Of a DNA stretch of 49,530 nt, positions 11,873 through 21,116 are shown piece by piece. Both the position numbers and the translations under genes were made by a program. Source of the stretch: Prochloraceae cyanobacterium (GTDB taxonomy: Bacteria; Cyanobacteriota; Cyanobacteriia; Cyanobacteriales; JASJDA01); contig JASJDA010000064.1 in the NCBI GenBank assembly GCA_030065755.1, forward strand, positions 1 to 49,530. The letters are read 5' to 3'. Position 1 is the first letter of the stretch. Each line of letters starts with the position of its first letter. The notes beneath the pieces were generated by a model. The model saw only the letters and a program-made list of their open reading frames with translations. It was not told where the DNA came from and made no database searches.

Positions 11873-13072
11873 TCACGTTAATGAAATTGAACAACTTGAA
11901 ATACCTTGGTTGGAAAACCAGAAAAATTGTTCGCAAATTAAATCAAGTTCCCAATTTTCTTGAGAGGCATCGGGAGGTAAATTGAAGGTTAAATCGAGTG
12001 TGATTGTATCTCCTGGGACTAAAACTTGTGGAAGTAAGTGTCTAGGATGAACTTCTCGAAAATTCGCTTCTCCTGGTAATCCTTGTCTCAGGGCAACGGT
12101 AATATAACCTCTTTTTTTTCGGTTATTATTCCATAACGTTTGGCCTGTATTTTCCAAATGAACCTTAAGAGAAACTTGACAACTCTTCGGGTCAATTTCA
12201 CTTGATATTAATGTCCATTTGACATCTGTCTTATAGTTGAGATCGTAGCAATTCGGATAGTTGCCATAAGGTTTACGTGCTGTTAAATTGTTAGATCTTT
12301 CAAAGGGTATTGATGCGAAATTCTCAAGCGGTTGGGGTATTTCGTCAGCATCAAAGAATCCATTCACACCAACATAGCGTGTAATATCAACAAAGCCAAG
12401 TTCATTGAGTAGACGATCCAGATATTCTACAGAAAAAGGATTTTCTACTGTTCCATATTCTTCCGTTACCTGACGCATCTCGCGTTCGAGGTCAGTAAAA
12501 TTAGGATGCCAAGCAGGATCTACTACACCCAAACACCCCCCTGGCATAAGAAATCTAAAGGCTTTTTCTAGGGCAATTTCTTCATGAACAAGATGGTGTA
12601 AAACATCATAGAATAAAATTCCATCAAAACTTTCATCATCAAATTCAACTTCTTCAAGTGTTGTTTGATGGAAACATAGGTTGGATATAACATCATTTTG
12701 ATAGTGAATTGCTAAGGATTTAGCTCGATTTTTGGCAATTTGAATGAAATCTTCTGAAGGCTCTAGTGCATCTACCTGAAACCCTAACATCAGCAAAATT
12801 TCTGTAATCCAACCTGTACCGCTACCTACTTCTAAAATTCTTCCCTGAGACGGAATTGACATCACTTGCAGTATGTTCAGAAGGTCGTACATTAACTTAA
12901 AATATTCAGGATTACTCGGCCTAGCATCAAATGGCTTAACATAATCCCAACTGGCAAGACTACCTTTCTTTGATAAAAAAGATTTTGCTGCTTGTATTGC
13001 TTTGTTGTATTCGATGGGATTGTCTGTCAGAAAACGTTTTAGTTGAACAGATGAATTGATCGATTGGGTCAT
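11873..13072 (-). CDS. Class I SAM-dependent methyltransferase with C-terminal beta-sandwich domain
   Basis: A 399-residue protein. Residues 60-230 form a Methyltransf_11-type domain: motif I is ILEVGSGTGWITEIL (79-93), followed by the acidic loop DALEPS and FDGILFYDVLHHL (motif IV). The last about 130 residues (from VKWTLISSEID) contain alternating strands and phrases such as LENTGQTLWNNN and VLVPGDTITLDLTFNLPP, which look like an Ig/Wzt-C-like beta sandwich that could bind a glycan. The combination suggests methylation of a surface polysaccharide, but this is inference. The stop codon TGA at 11873-11875 touches the end of the neighbouring IS remnant, so the last few residues might have been altered by the insertion. 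Confidence 0.75.
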   Translation of the reverse strand: MTQSINSSVQLKRFLTDNPIEYNKAIQAAKSFLSKKGSLASWDYVKPFDARPSNPEYFKLMYDLLNILQVMSIPSQGRILEVGSGTGWITEILLMLGFQVDALEPSEDFIQIAKNRAKSLAIHYQNDVISNLCFHQTTLEEVEFDDESFDGILFYDVLHHLVHEEIALEKAFRFLMPGGCLGVVDPAWHPNFTDLEREMRQVTEEYGTVENPFSVEYLDRLLNELGFVDITRYVGVNGFFDADEIPQPLENFASIPFERSNNLTARKPYGNYPNCYDLNYKTDVKWTLISSEIDPKSCQVSLKVHLENTGQTLWNNNRKKRGYITVALRQGLPGEANFREVHPRHLLPQVLVPGDTITLDLTFNLPPDASQENWELDLICEQFFWFSNQGISSCSISLT

Positions 13073-13241
13073 GACTGTTTACTTAATACAATTATAGTTT
13101 TTTTATGTTTGGATTATTTTAGTCTATTCTTATCTAAGAGCTTGTTTATAAAGAAATATTAAATTGATGGTTTGTCACTAAATGTTTGAATGAGGATAGA
13201 AATGTAGTTCTTCCCTATTGAGACTTTATTAAGCAACGCCA

Positions 13242-15245
13242 TCAAGCTAACGATTGAGGAAATTCTTGATAAATCCACTCCAAGTGCAAATATTTTTGCA
13301 AATATTTCAGTAATTGCTCCTCTTCAATAGGTTTACTTAGATAAGCTTCGCACTTGAGATAGTCGCTCATTTCTTGCGTTATTGAAGCAGCAGAGATAAT
13401 TATAGTAGGAATATTTTTAGTTGCTGAGATTTTCCGCAGTTGTTTTATTGATGTATACCCTGTTTTGACTGGCATAAATAAATCTAGCAAAATCATGTCG
13501 GGTTTAAAATCAGGGGCGATCTGCAACATTTCCTGACCATTAGTTGCAGTCCTCACCTCAAAACCTATTGGTTTGAGTATTGTCAGCAAAAGATGGAGAT
13601 TTTCTTCTTTATCATCTACTATCAAAAGCTTGCGTTGCTTTCCTTTATAACCTAATATTTGACTTGTTTTAATTGGTTGTATTGGTTCTCGATCGCTGTT
13701 CATTTCAACTGCAGGTACTAGCAAGTCAAACCAAAATAAGGTTCCCTGACCCAATTCGCTTAGTATCTCTAACTTACCTCCCATCAGTTCTACCAATTGT
13801 TTACTAATAGACAAACCTAAACCCGTACCATCAGCCCTAGATTTTACGTCCCCTACTTGTTCAAAAGGTTGAAAAATTTTCTCCAGCGCTTCATTACTTA
13901 TACCTACACCTGTATCGATAACTTCAAAGCGTAGTAAATGTTGAAGTTTTCCGCCAGAAGATTTTGACGAGGAGAGAGAACTAACTTTGAATGTCACTTC
14001 ACCGCGATCTGTGAATTTAATTGCGTTGCTTAAAAGATTAATCAAAACCTGTCGCAACCGCGTTGAGTCGGCTTCTATAGCAGTGGGTAAATTATTATAT
14101 TCACAGTTAAGTCTAAGCCCTTTGTCTCCTACCCACATACCAATAATACCTACTATTCCATCCAAAAAACTTTCCAAATGTAACTCGTTAATATTAAGTT
14201 GCATCTTCCCAACTGAGGTTTTGGAAAAATCTAGGATGTCGTTAATTAGGGTTAATAGATGGGTTCCACTTTGCCGAACAATTCTTAAATTATTTTCGGA
14301 TTCGGGATTTAAATTACGATCGCGCTGAAGTATTTTTGTATAGCCCAAAATACTGTTGAGAGGAGTTCGTAATTCGTGGCTAATATTGGCAATAAATCTA
14401 TCTTTAGCTTTATTAGCAGATTCTGCCTTTTCTTTTGCCGCTCGAAGTTGAGCGGTACGCTCTTTTACTTTATCTTCTAGTTTTCGATTGATTTCTTGCA
14501 GTTGAGCGGTACGCTTTTTAACCTTATCTTCTAGGGTTAGATTAATTTCTTCTAACTCTAATTTTGCAGCTTTTAATGTAATTTCTGCTCGGTTTCTTTG
14601 AATGACATAGCAATTTAATAATTTCAAAATAGCTACCCATCCTAATAGCAAGATCGGTAAAATTAGCAAGCTCAATAAACTAGACCAAAATAAACTTTGG
14701 CGGTACTCTTCGATATTGGATTTTATTCTTGTTTCAAGCTGGTCAATAGTTTGATTTATTTCTGTGGCGTATATTTCTTTTTGCAGTTCGTATTTTTGAC
14801 TAAATAGAAGTTCGAGAGCTTCTTGTTGTTTTCCTTGACGGACTAAATCGAAAGATTCGTTCTCCATTTCTACCAATTTAAGGTTAGCTTTATCAGTTTC
14901 AATTGGCAGATTCGCGTAAGTTTCTGGAGCAAGATCGATCGCTTTTTTAATAGCTTTATCTAATTGTGGCTCGAATTTGCGATAGCGTTTTTCCCAGTCG
15001 AGATTTCCCGTAGCCGCAGCCATGCGCGCAGACATGGTTAAAACCTCGTCGAGATGTACGATTTCTCCTGTCAAGCTCTGGAGTTGAAATTCAGTTGTAA
15101 CAACTTTGGTAAAATTACTGTACATTCTCCAAACGTTCCAACCCACACAACCAACTAACATTAAGCTGAGGATAACTGCTGCTGTAATTAGTGGGATTAG
15201 GTTAGAACTAATAAAGCTTGGAATCAAGATAGAATTTCGTTTCAT
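13242..15245 (-). CDS. Hybrid sensor histidine kinase with receiver domain
   Basis: A 667-residue protein. TM1 spans about 14-37 and TM2 about 186-210, enclosing an extracytoplasmic helical sensor of about 150 residues. A coiled coil with a near-perfect internal repeat (LEDKVKKRTAQLQ / LEDKVKERTAQLR) links to the kinase core. H290 in ISHELRTPLNS is the phosphorylated histidine; the N box is LINLLSNAIKF, G1 is DTGVGIS and G2 is GTGLGLSIS. A C-terminal receiver domain (about 538-655) has D544-D545, phosphoacceptor D588 in ILLDLFMP and the LSKP lysine. No separate output regulator lies nearby, so the partner or signal is unknown. It is a single minus-strand gene. Confidence 0.92.
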   Translation of the reverse strand: MKRNSILIPSFISSNLIPLITAAVILSLMLVGCVGWNVWRMYSNFTKVVTTEFQLQSLTGEIVHLDEVLTMSARMAAATGNLDWEKRYRKFEPQLDKAIKKAIDLAPETYANLPIETDKANLKLVEMENESFDLVRQGKQQEALELLFSQKYELQKEIYATEINQTIDQLETRIKSNIEEYRQSLFWSSLLSLLILPILLLGWVAILKLLNCYVIQRNRAEITLKAAKLELEEINLTLEDKVKKRTAQLQEINRKLEDKVKERTAQLRAAKEKAESANKAKDRFIANISHELRTPLNSILGYTKILQRDRNLNPESENNLRIVRQSGTHLLTLINDILDFSKTSVGKMQLNINELHLESFLDGIVGIIGMWVGDKGLRLNCEYNNLPTAIEADSTRLRQVLINLLSNAIKFTDRGEVTFKVSSLSSSKSSGGKLQHLLRFEVIDTGVGISNEALEKIFQPFEQVGDVKSRADGTGLGLSISKQLVELMGGKLEILSELGQGTLFWFDLLVPAVEMNSDREPIQPIKTSQILGYKGKQRKLLIVDDKEENLHLLLTILKPIGFEVRTATNGQEMLQIAPDFKPDMILLDLFMPVKTGYTSIKQLRKISATKNIPTIIISAASITQEMSDYLKCEAYLSKPIEEEQLLKYLQKYLHLEWIYQEFPQSLA

Positions 15246-15635
15246 TATTTTATCTTCGAGCAGTCTGCGAGTGACTAAAAAAGGTGGTAAAAGACTATAT
15301 TTTTATTAATTATTAAATAAGCTATCGCTTTGATACTGTTAATTTTAACCACAATTCCACCATCTCAAAGAAAGTAAATATCTCCACAGGGCAATTGTTT
15401 CTTTTTTCAATAACCAATGATTTCTTTTTCTACTCCAATCTCTGTTAATGCTACAATAAGTCAATATTTTCTATTGCAGTTAGTATAGATCGTTTTTTCA
15501 AAAGCTGCTTGTCGGGCGTATCGGAATCCAGTATTGTTTTCGATAGTTACCCCAAAATAATTCTCTTGAGAAGTGAAGCAATGGTTCGTTTCATTATCAA
15601 CATTTTCTTACTAGAAAAATTTATGAAGAATACTT
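15246..15635. other. 390-bp intergenic region, no gene seen
   Basis: AT-rich spacer between the divergent hybrid kinase and cbiO genes. No open frame with recognisable sequence, RNA gene or repeat was found. Promoters for both flanking genes are expected here. Confidence 0.6.
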
Positions 15636-16361
15636 ATGAAAGCGATCGATATCTGTAATTTATCTTTTTCCTATCCCGAGCGACCGTCAATTTTACAAGA
15701 CCTCAACCTCAAAATTTTACCAGGAGAAAAGGTCGGTTTAATTGGTCCTAATGGTGCTGGAAAAACAACATTATTTTTTTTAGTTTGCGGAATATTATCG
15801 CCAGCAAGAGGAGCAATTAAACTATTTGACAAGCCAATAGAACCAGGAAAGTTTCGTCCTGAAATAGGTTTAGTATTTCAAAATCCTGACGATCAATTAT
15901 TTTGTCCTGCGGTCAAAGATGACGTAGCTTTTGGTCCAGAAAATATGGGTTTAGAAGCAAAAGAAATAGATATGCGCGTCGAGAAAGCTTTATCTTTAAC
16001 TGGAGTGTCCCACTTAGCCGATCGCATTCCCTATCAACTATCTGGAGGAGAAAAATGCATGGTGGCGATCGCTTCTGTCTTGTCCATGCACCCTAAAATA
16101 ATTTTATATGACGAACCTAGCGCTAATTTAGATCTTCAAGCTAGAAGGCGTTTAATTGAGTTTTTACAGAGATCGCAAGAGGGTATTGTTCTATCATCTC
16201 ACGACTTAGAATTAATTTTGGAAGTGTGCGATCGCGTTATCCTTCTCAACGGAGGAAAAATTGTTGCTGATGGAATTCCCCAACAGATAATGAGCGATCG
16301 AACTTTGATGGAAACAAATCATCTGGAAGTCCCTCATTCTTTATTAAAGGATAAAGGATGA
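15636..16361 (+). CDS. cbiO: CbiO/EcfA-type ABC transporter ATPase, solitary
   Basis: A 241-residue ATPase of the energy-coupling-factor (cobalt/nickel/vitamin) class. Walker A is GPNGAGKTT (37-45), Q82 lies in the Q loop FQNPDDQLF that typifies CbiO/EcfA, Walker B is IILYDEPSANLD and the switch is SSHDLEL. The signature LSGGEKCMVAIAS departs from the usual LSGGQKQRVAIAG. No transmembrane CbiM, CbiN or CbiQ gene is adjacent, so it must work with subunits encoded elsewhere or be a leftover. Its stop codon overlaps an ATG that opens only a 14-codon frame (16358-16402), which may be what remains of a former downstream gene. Confidence 0.85.
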   Translation: MKAIDICNLSFSYPERPSILQDLNLKILPGEKVGLIGPNGAGKTTLFFLVCGILSPARGAIKLFDKPIEPGKFRPEIGLVFQNPDDQLFCPAVKDDVAFGPENMGLEAKEIDMRVEKALSLTGVSHLADRIPYQLSGGEKCMVAIASVLSMHPKIILYDEPSANLDLQARRRLIEFLQRSQEGIVLSSHDLELILEVCDRVILLNGGKIVADGIPQQIMSDRTLMETNHLEVPHSLLKDKG

Positions 16362-16379
16362 ATACCCGTCTTTTTACTT

Positions 16380-17879
16380 TCAAGGTAGCCACTGAGGATT
16401 GAACCCCACCAGAGGTAATTCTTCTAATTGGGAATTATTCGAGTCATTAGCACGATCGACAGAGGGGATCAGCAGCCACAAATGACCGTCAACGATCGCT
16501 TCTCCTGAATTTGTTCTCAATGTATTTATACTCTCGGAGTTATTAGAAGTAATTACTTGATCGAAAATTATTCCTAATCCATCAGGAGCGATACTAAATT
16601 TAATATCTTGATAATTTGGCCAAGCTATTAGTGGTGTAACAGAAGATGTTTTAATATTTATTTTTGCTAAGTAGGGTCGTTCTATATATTCTTTTTCCTC
16701 TTCTAATACTTCAGTTAGCAGACAATAAATATCGGTAGCAGTAGGACTAAACTGACAGTTGAGAATGGAGCCTTCAGTGTTGAGTAATTCTTTTTGAATT
16801 CCTTGATTATTGACGTAAAATAGCGATCGCGTGTAACTTAAATTAGCATTGTCGGTATTATAATTTACCATCGCCGCTGCTTTTCCATCTCTAGAAAAAT
16901 TGAGAACTCTACCAAACTTCGGCAAAAAATCTAAAGGTTTAGCTTCTGGTTCTAAGGGCAAAAGTGAAATTCCTTGTCCCTGAGCAATTGCTAGGGTTTG
17001 ACTGTCTGGAGCAATTAAAAACTCTCCTCCTTGTATTTTCAAAGGTTGAGGTTTATTCCTTTCTTTAATCCTCCAAAGATCGAATTCTTCAGGATTTTGG
17101 CGATTAATTCTTTGCACGACAATTATCTTGCCATCTTCTGACAGTTTGAATTCATTATTTTGATATTTTTTATTATCTAAAATTAATTCAATTTTATTGG
17201 GTTTAAAATGCTGTCCTCTATCGCTACTAATTCCTGTAGTGACAGTATATAGTTGTAAATTTTGTAATCCTTCATTATCCTTGACTTTAGGGAGCGCAGA
17301 AAATAAAAGGAGATCGCCCTGGGGATATGGTTTAAAGTCTACAACTACTAAATCGGGAGGGGTAAGAATTATTTTTCTTTTCTCAGTAAAATTATAGAGA
17401 ATTAATCTGCCTTTTTGTTCTCCTTTACTTCCTATGTAAGCAAAAGCACGATCTCTCGTGCTAAATTTGCCTACAAATGGCTCCATTAATTCTCCTGCTT
17501 GTTCTTGTCCTATAAACCTAGATCTTGCTTTTTCTAGTTTAAGTTTATATTCAATTCCATAAGGAGCGGGGCTATTTAAAGTATAAGCAATGCGTCGTCC
17601 TGCCCAGCTTATTTTTCCAGATAAGGGGGGATCTATTACTAAATTTTCTGTCACGGTCGCTCGATCCATTGGTCGATCGAAAGTAAGAATAAAAGCTCTA
17701 TCTTTAGCTCCTATTTGTTTTTGTTGCCAGCTAAAATTTGTTACATTTGGCCCTCTATGTAGAAAACAATTAGCTCCACAATTTTCCCCACCCCATATTA
17801 ACAAAGCAATAAGGAGAGTTAGGAGAAATATGGTAGCAAAAGAAAGGCGATCGACTGGAAGTAAGACTTTTTTTCTCAT
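16380..17879 (-). CDS. Membrane-anchored protein with Ig-like domain and beta-propeller-like repeats
   Basis: A 499-residue protein of unknown function. Residues 13-31 form an N-terminal hydrophobic anchor or signal. Residues 48-145 read as a Big_5/SbsA-like Ig domain (AFILTFDRPMDRATVTENLVIDPPLSGKISWAGRRIAYTLNSPAPYGIEYKL). The remainder is a series of strand-turn repeats such as PYPQGDLLLFSALP, FKLSEDGKIIVVQRI, LIAPDSQTLAIAQG and NFSRDGKAAAMVNYN, as in TolB/WD40-like propellers. It is probably exported and surface or periplasm located. It converges on cbiO with 18 bp between ends. Confidence 0.7.
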   Translation of the reverse strand: MRKKVLLPVDRLSFATIFLLTLLIALLIWGGENCGANCFLHRGPNVTNFSWQQKQIGAKDRAFILTFDRPMDRATVTENLVIDPPLSGKISWAGRRIAYTLNSPAPYGIEYKLKLEKARSRFIGQEQAGELMEPFVGKFSTRDRAFAYIGSKGEQKGRLILYNFTEKRKIILTPPDLVVVDFKPYPQGDLLLFSALPKVKDNEGLQNLQLYTVTTGISSDRGQHFKPNKIELILDNKKYQNNEFKLSEDGKIIVVQRINRQNPEEFDLWRIKERNKPQPLKIQGGEFLIAPDSQTLAIAQGQGISLLPLEPEAKPLDFLPKFGRVLNFSRDGKAAAMVNYNTDNANLSYTRSLFYVNNQGIQKELLNTEGSILNCQFSPTATDIYCLLTEVLEEEKEYIERPYLAKINIKTSSVTPLIAWPNYQDIKFSIAPDGLGIIFDQVITSNNSESINTLRTNSGEAIVDGHLWLLIPSVDRANDSNNSQLEELPLVGFNPQWLP

Positions 17880-18214
17880 TTATGCTCTGCTTTATAACAA
17901 ATAAATAATATAGCGCGACAAGGACCTTTAAATCAGCGAACAGCGATCGGCGATCGATGGGTATGGAGGGGAACTTAAATCAGTTATCAGTTACCAGGGA
18001 ACAGCTATCGAGGCATATGCTGGGGGATTTATACCCGAAGATAAATCTCATATAACCATTAAAAAAATTATTCTCTTGCACTTTCTGCCTGAGAGTCTTT
18101 TGCCTTTTGAATTTCTTAATGTTTGTCGATCGGTCTGACGTGGGAAATATATAGGTGGAAAAGTGGAGAAGTTGCCTAAAACCTCTCTTCTAGTTCAACT
18201 AAAGAAGAATATAA
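17880..18214. other. 335-bp intergenic region upstream of the ZorA-like gene
   Basis: Contains short degenerate direct repeats of the cyanobacterial intergenic type (cagttatcagttaccag and similar) around 17930-18010 and HIP1-like cgatcg sites. No gene is seen. Divergent promoters are expected. Confidence 0.5.
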
Positions 18215-20251
18215 ATGCTGGAAAATACATTATTTATTATTATCATTATTGGAGTGGCTATTGTAGCAGCATCAATAGAAATAGCAGCTATCCACAATTA
18301 TCGAGTATCACAGTTAGGGACAACTGCTGAAGCTATTAAGCGTCTGGAGAATTACCAACAACAGGAAAAACAAAACGTACAACCCCAAAATTGGAGTAAT
18401 TCGCGCAGCGTATATGTAGACGATCGAGCCTTAAAATGGCTTCTCAAGCATATTGACGGTAAAATTACGGGAGCTACTTTTAAACCCAGACGAGAAAATG
18501 ACAGCTTTGTGCTGCTTTCGTTTCCGAGTATTCTCAGTAAACCAATTCCCCGCAGTCCTGTTTACTTCGCACCAGGACTACTTACAACTCTCGGTATTTT
18601 AGGAACTTTTAGCGGGATCTCTTTTGGTTTGCACTCGGTTAATCTCAAAGATTTTAGCGATACTGAGCCACTTTTAAATGCTAGCACCGAGCTGCTTATG
18701 GGTATGAAACAAGCTTTTTCTACCTCTCTTTGGGGACTTGGTAGTGCTAGCGTGTTTATGTTGCTTCTAGCTGTTGGTGCTTCATTGAGACAAAAATATC
18801 GCAACCAATTGCGCACCAGATTGAGCGATGTAGCTTTTGTAGAGAGTCCTGGACGTATTATCTCTCGTTTAGATAAGAGATCCAACCACGATAGCGCTGA
18901 AACCCTCAAAGAGGTAGCAGATAGTCTAGGAGGATTAAACCAGTTCAATCCCGATAATATGGGCAAAGCTATTGGCAACGCAATTAAAGAAGCTATTTTT
19001 TCTTCAGGAAGTCCCTTAATAAAAGAGTTGCAACAAATTCAGTTGAGTTGCGATCGACAACTGACTTCTATCTCTCAAAAGTTGGATCCCTTGACACCAG
19101 AGGCGATCGCTACTGCGACATCAGCACAATTACAAGGCTCGATCGCACCTATTTCACACCAAATTGAGCAGATAATTCAGCAACAAGAAAAATTAGACAC
19201 CTCTGTCCACAACTTCCGCACTCAATTAGTCGATCGCTTAGATGCAAACGCGCAATTAACCCAAGAAATATCCCAAGCGCTCGACTCCCTGAGTTTACCG
19301 GAAAGACTCAAGAGCATTGAAAACTTTCAGCAAGATACCCTAATTAAGCTGCAACAATTCGCGACTAATTTGCAGTCAATTTTGGCTCAATTTAGTAATG
19401 ACACTCAAGGAGTAATGCAACAAGTCGCCACAGAAATTCAACGAGCAGTAGATCTGAGTATAGCTGGTATGGAAGCTCAGCGAAGCGCCTTTGAAGAAAG
19501 TGCTTCCAAAGCAGCGATCGCTTTCCAAAACCAATCTCAAACTTTAGAAAAACTCGGCGATCGAGCTTCTCAACTAATTAATGAAGCTAGAGAAAATTTT
19601 GTCTCTACTTTAGGGAATATTGACGAAACTCTCCAGAATACCAGTAAAACAGTCCAGCAAGAATCAGAACAATTCCGCCTTAGTTATCAGTTGTGTTTGC
19701 AGAAGTTTTTTAACGAGCAAAATGACCTGCTAAACGACACATTAGGCAAACAACGTGAAGGACTAGTTGAGGTTGTTAATAATTTAGAGAATACTTTTAA
19801 ACAAGAAAGCGATCGTCGTCAGAAAATGACCGAACAAGTCAATGAAAGTTTGAGCAAAATAAATGTGACTGTAGAAAATGTAAATAACTTAGCTAGTTCA
19901 GTAGTAATAAATTCTAGCCAGCGTTTAGAGCAATTACAAAAACTGGCTTGCACGATCGGTAATGAGGCGGATAAAGTAGAAAATGCCTACAAAAATATGA
20001 CCGAGCAATTTAAAGAAGCTCTCAAAATTGGTAACGAGCAATTGAATAGCTATTTAAGCCAAGCAAATGAATCTTATACAAGAAGTCTTGAAGAAGCCGA
20101 TCGATCTGCAGCTAGAGTGTGTAGCGAATTAAATAATACTGCTATTGGCATTAACGGCGCTGCTAATGAGTTAGTAAGAGCTGCTCATTATTTAGTAGCT
20201 GCTACCGACGATATAAATAACACAAATGGCAATAGACATAAAACCTACTAA
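18215..20251 (+). CDS. ZorA-like MotA/TolQ/ExbB proton-channel protein with long coiled-coil tail
   Basis: A 678-residue protein. TM1 is about residues 5-25, TM2 119-139 (APGLLTTLGILGTFSGISFGL) and TM3 about 170-191. The TM2-TM3 core with LMGMKQAFSTSLWGLGSA is the MotA/TolQ/ExbB channel type. Residues from about 200 to the end are almost entirely long helices rich in Q, E, N and L (coiled-coil tail). A short channel core plus a very long cytoplasmic tail is the ZorA layout of Zorya anti-phage systems, where the tail forms a long shaft. The next gene encodes a ZorB-like partner. Assignment is by architecture and context. Alternative: a ZorAB-like motor of another, unnamed system. Confidence 0.75.
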   Translation: MLENTLFIIIIIGVAIVAASIEIAAIHNYRVSQLGTTAEAIKRLENYQQQEKQNVQPQNWSNSRSVYVDDRALKWLLKHIDGKITGATFKPRRENDSFVLLSFPSILSKPIPRSPVYFAPGLLTTLGILGTFSGISFGLHSVNLKDFSDTEPLLNASTELLMGMKQAFSTSLWGLGSASVFMLLLAVGASLRQKYRNQLRTRLSDVAFVESPGRIISRLDKRSNHDSAETLKEVADSLGGLNQFNPDNMGKAIGNAIKEAIFSSGSPLIKELQQIQLSCDRQLTSISQKLDPLTPEAIATATSAQLQGSIAPISHQIEQIIQQQEKLDTSVHNFRTQLVDRLDANAQLTQEISQALDSLSLPERLKSIENFQQDTLIKLQQFATNLQSILAQFSNDTQGVMQQVATEIQRAVDLSIAGMEAQRSAFEESASKAAIAFQNQSQTLEKLGDRASQLINEARENFVSTLGNIDETLQNTSKTVQQESEQFRLSYQLCLQKFFNEQNDLLNDTLGKQREGLVEVVNNLENTFKQESDRRQKMTEQVNESLSKINVTVENVNNLASSVVINSSQRLEQLQKLACTIGNEADKVENAYKNMTEQFKEALKIGNEQLNSYLSQANESYTRSLEEADRSAARVCSELNNTAIGINGAANELVRAAHYLVAATDDINNTNGNRHKTY

Positions 20252-20263
20252 ACGCTGAGATTA

Positions 20264-20370
20264 GGTGGGAGAGTGGGAGAGTGGGAGAGGGGGAGAGGGG
20301 GAGCAGGGGAGAGGGGGAGATGAGGAAGAGAATTATAAACAAACAGCTAACAGCTAACAGCCAACAGCAA
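20264..20370. repeat. Short tandem repeats in the zorA-zorB spacer
   Basis: Two runs follow one another: an octamer-like run of GTGGGAGA drifting to GGGGGAGA (20264-20325) and about four copies of the heptamer ACAGCTA (20343-20370). They are of the cyanobacterial STRR type and fill almost all of the 130-bp spacer between two genes that should be co-transcribed. The ZorB-like ATG follows 11 bp later without a strong Shine-Dalgarno sequence. Confidence 0.75.
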
Positions 20371-20381
20371 ATAGTAAACAA

Positions 20382-21116
20382 ATGAACGATTTTATTGATT
20401 TAGAAAACGATCGAGAAGTTGTAGAAGAACAGGATTCTGGTATATGGCTATCTATCAGCGATTTGATGTCTGGGTTGCTGATGTTTTTTGCTCTGCTATT
20501 TATTACAGTTCAGGTTCAGTTACAAGAGAAAATGCAACAACTGGAAAAGGTGCAAGTCGAGCTACAAGAGAAAATAGAGGAGTTAGATAAATATCAAAAA
20601 TGGTATAATGCTTTGTCGATCGAAGTGCAAAATATTCTCAAAGAAAAACTAGGAAATAAATATTCTTTAAAAGTGGATCCAAAAACTGGTGATGTCAGCG
20701 TAGGAAATCGCATTCTTTTTGACGAAGGAAGTGCAAAACTTAAGCCAGAAGGAAAACAGTTTCTTAAAGAATTTATTCCGCTCTACAGTCAAGTAATTTT
20801 CTCTGACAAGCAGTTCGATCGATATATTTCTCGCGTAATTATTGAAGGCCATACTAGCTCTAAAGGTTCGGATACAGGTAATATGGAATTAAGTTTGCGT
20901 CGTGCTTTATCCGTTTCTAATTATATTTTTTCCAAACAATTAAACTTCCCGAATAAAAAAAGATTAAAGCAAAAAATTATCTCTGCTGGACGGGGAGAAA
21001 TTGATGCAGAACAGAAATTTGACAAACCGAGCGATCGTAAAGTGGTCTTTCGCTTCCAGTTCGTACGTCAAGATTTTGAGCGAGTATTACAAAAGCAAAA
21101 TGACGATAAAAAATGA
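20382..21116 (+). CDS. ZorB-like MotB/OmpA-domain protein
   Basis: A 244-residue protein with one N-terminal membrane helix (about 26-45) that begins WLSISDLMSGLLMFFALLFI. D27 corresponds to the proton-carrying aspartate of MotB and ZorB (ISxxDLM is the shared ZorB phrase). A short coiled coil (about 46-75) leads to an OmpA/MotB peptidoglycan-binding domain (about 100-235): ILFDEGSAKLKPEG, VIIEGHTSSKGSD, LSLRRALSVSNYI, ISAGRGE and DRKVVFRFQF. In Zorya, five ZorA and two ZorB subunits make a cell-wall-anchored rotary motor. The stop overlaps the next start by 4 bp. Confidence 0.82.
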   Translation: MNDFIDLENDREVVEEQDSGIWLSISDLMSGLLMFFALLFITVQVQLQEKMQQLEKVQVELQEKIEELDKYQKWYNALSIEVQNILKEKLGNKYSLKVDPKTGDVSVGNRILFDEGSAKLKPEGKQFLKEFIPLYSQVIFSDKQFDRYISRVIIEGHTSSKGSDTGNMELSLRRALSVSNYIFSKQLNFPNKKRLKQKIISAGRGEIDAEQKFDKPSDRKVVFRFQFVRQDFERVLQKQNDDKK

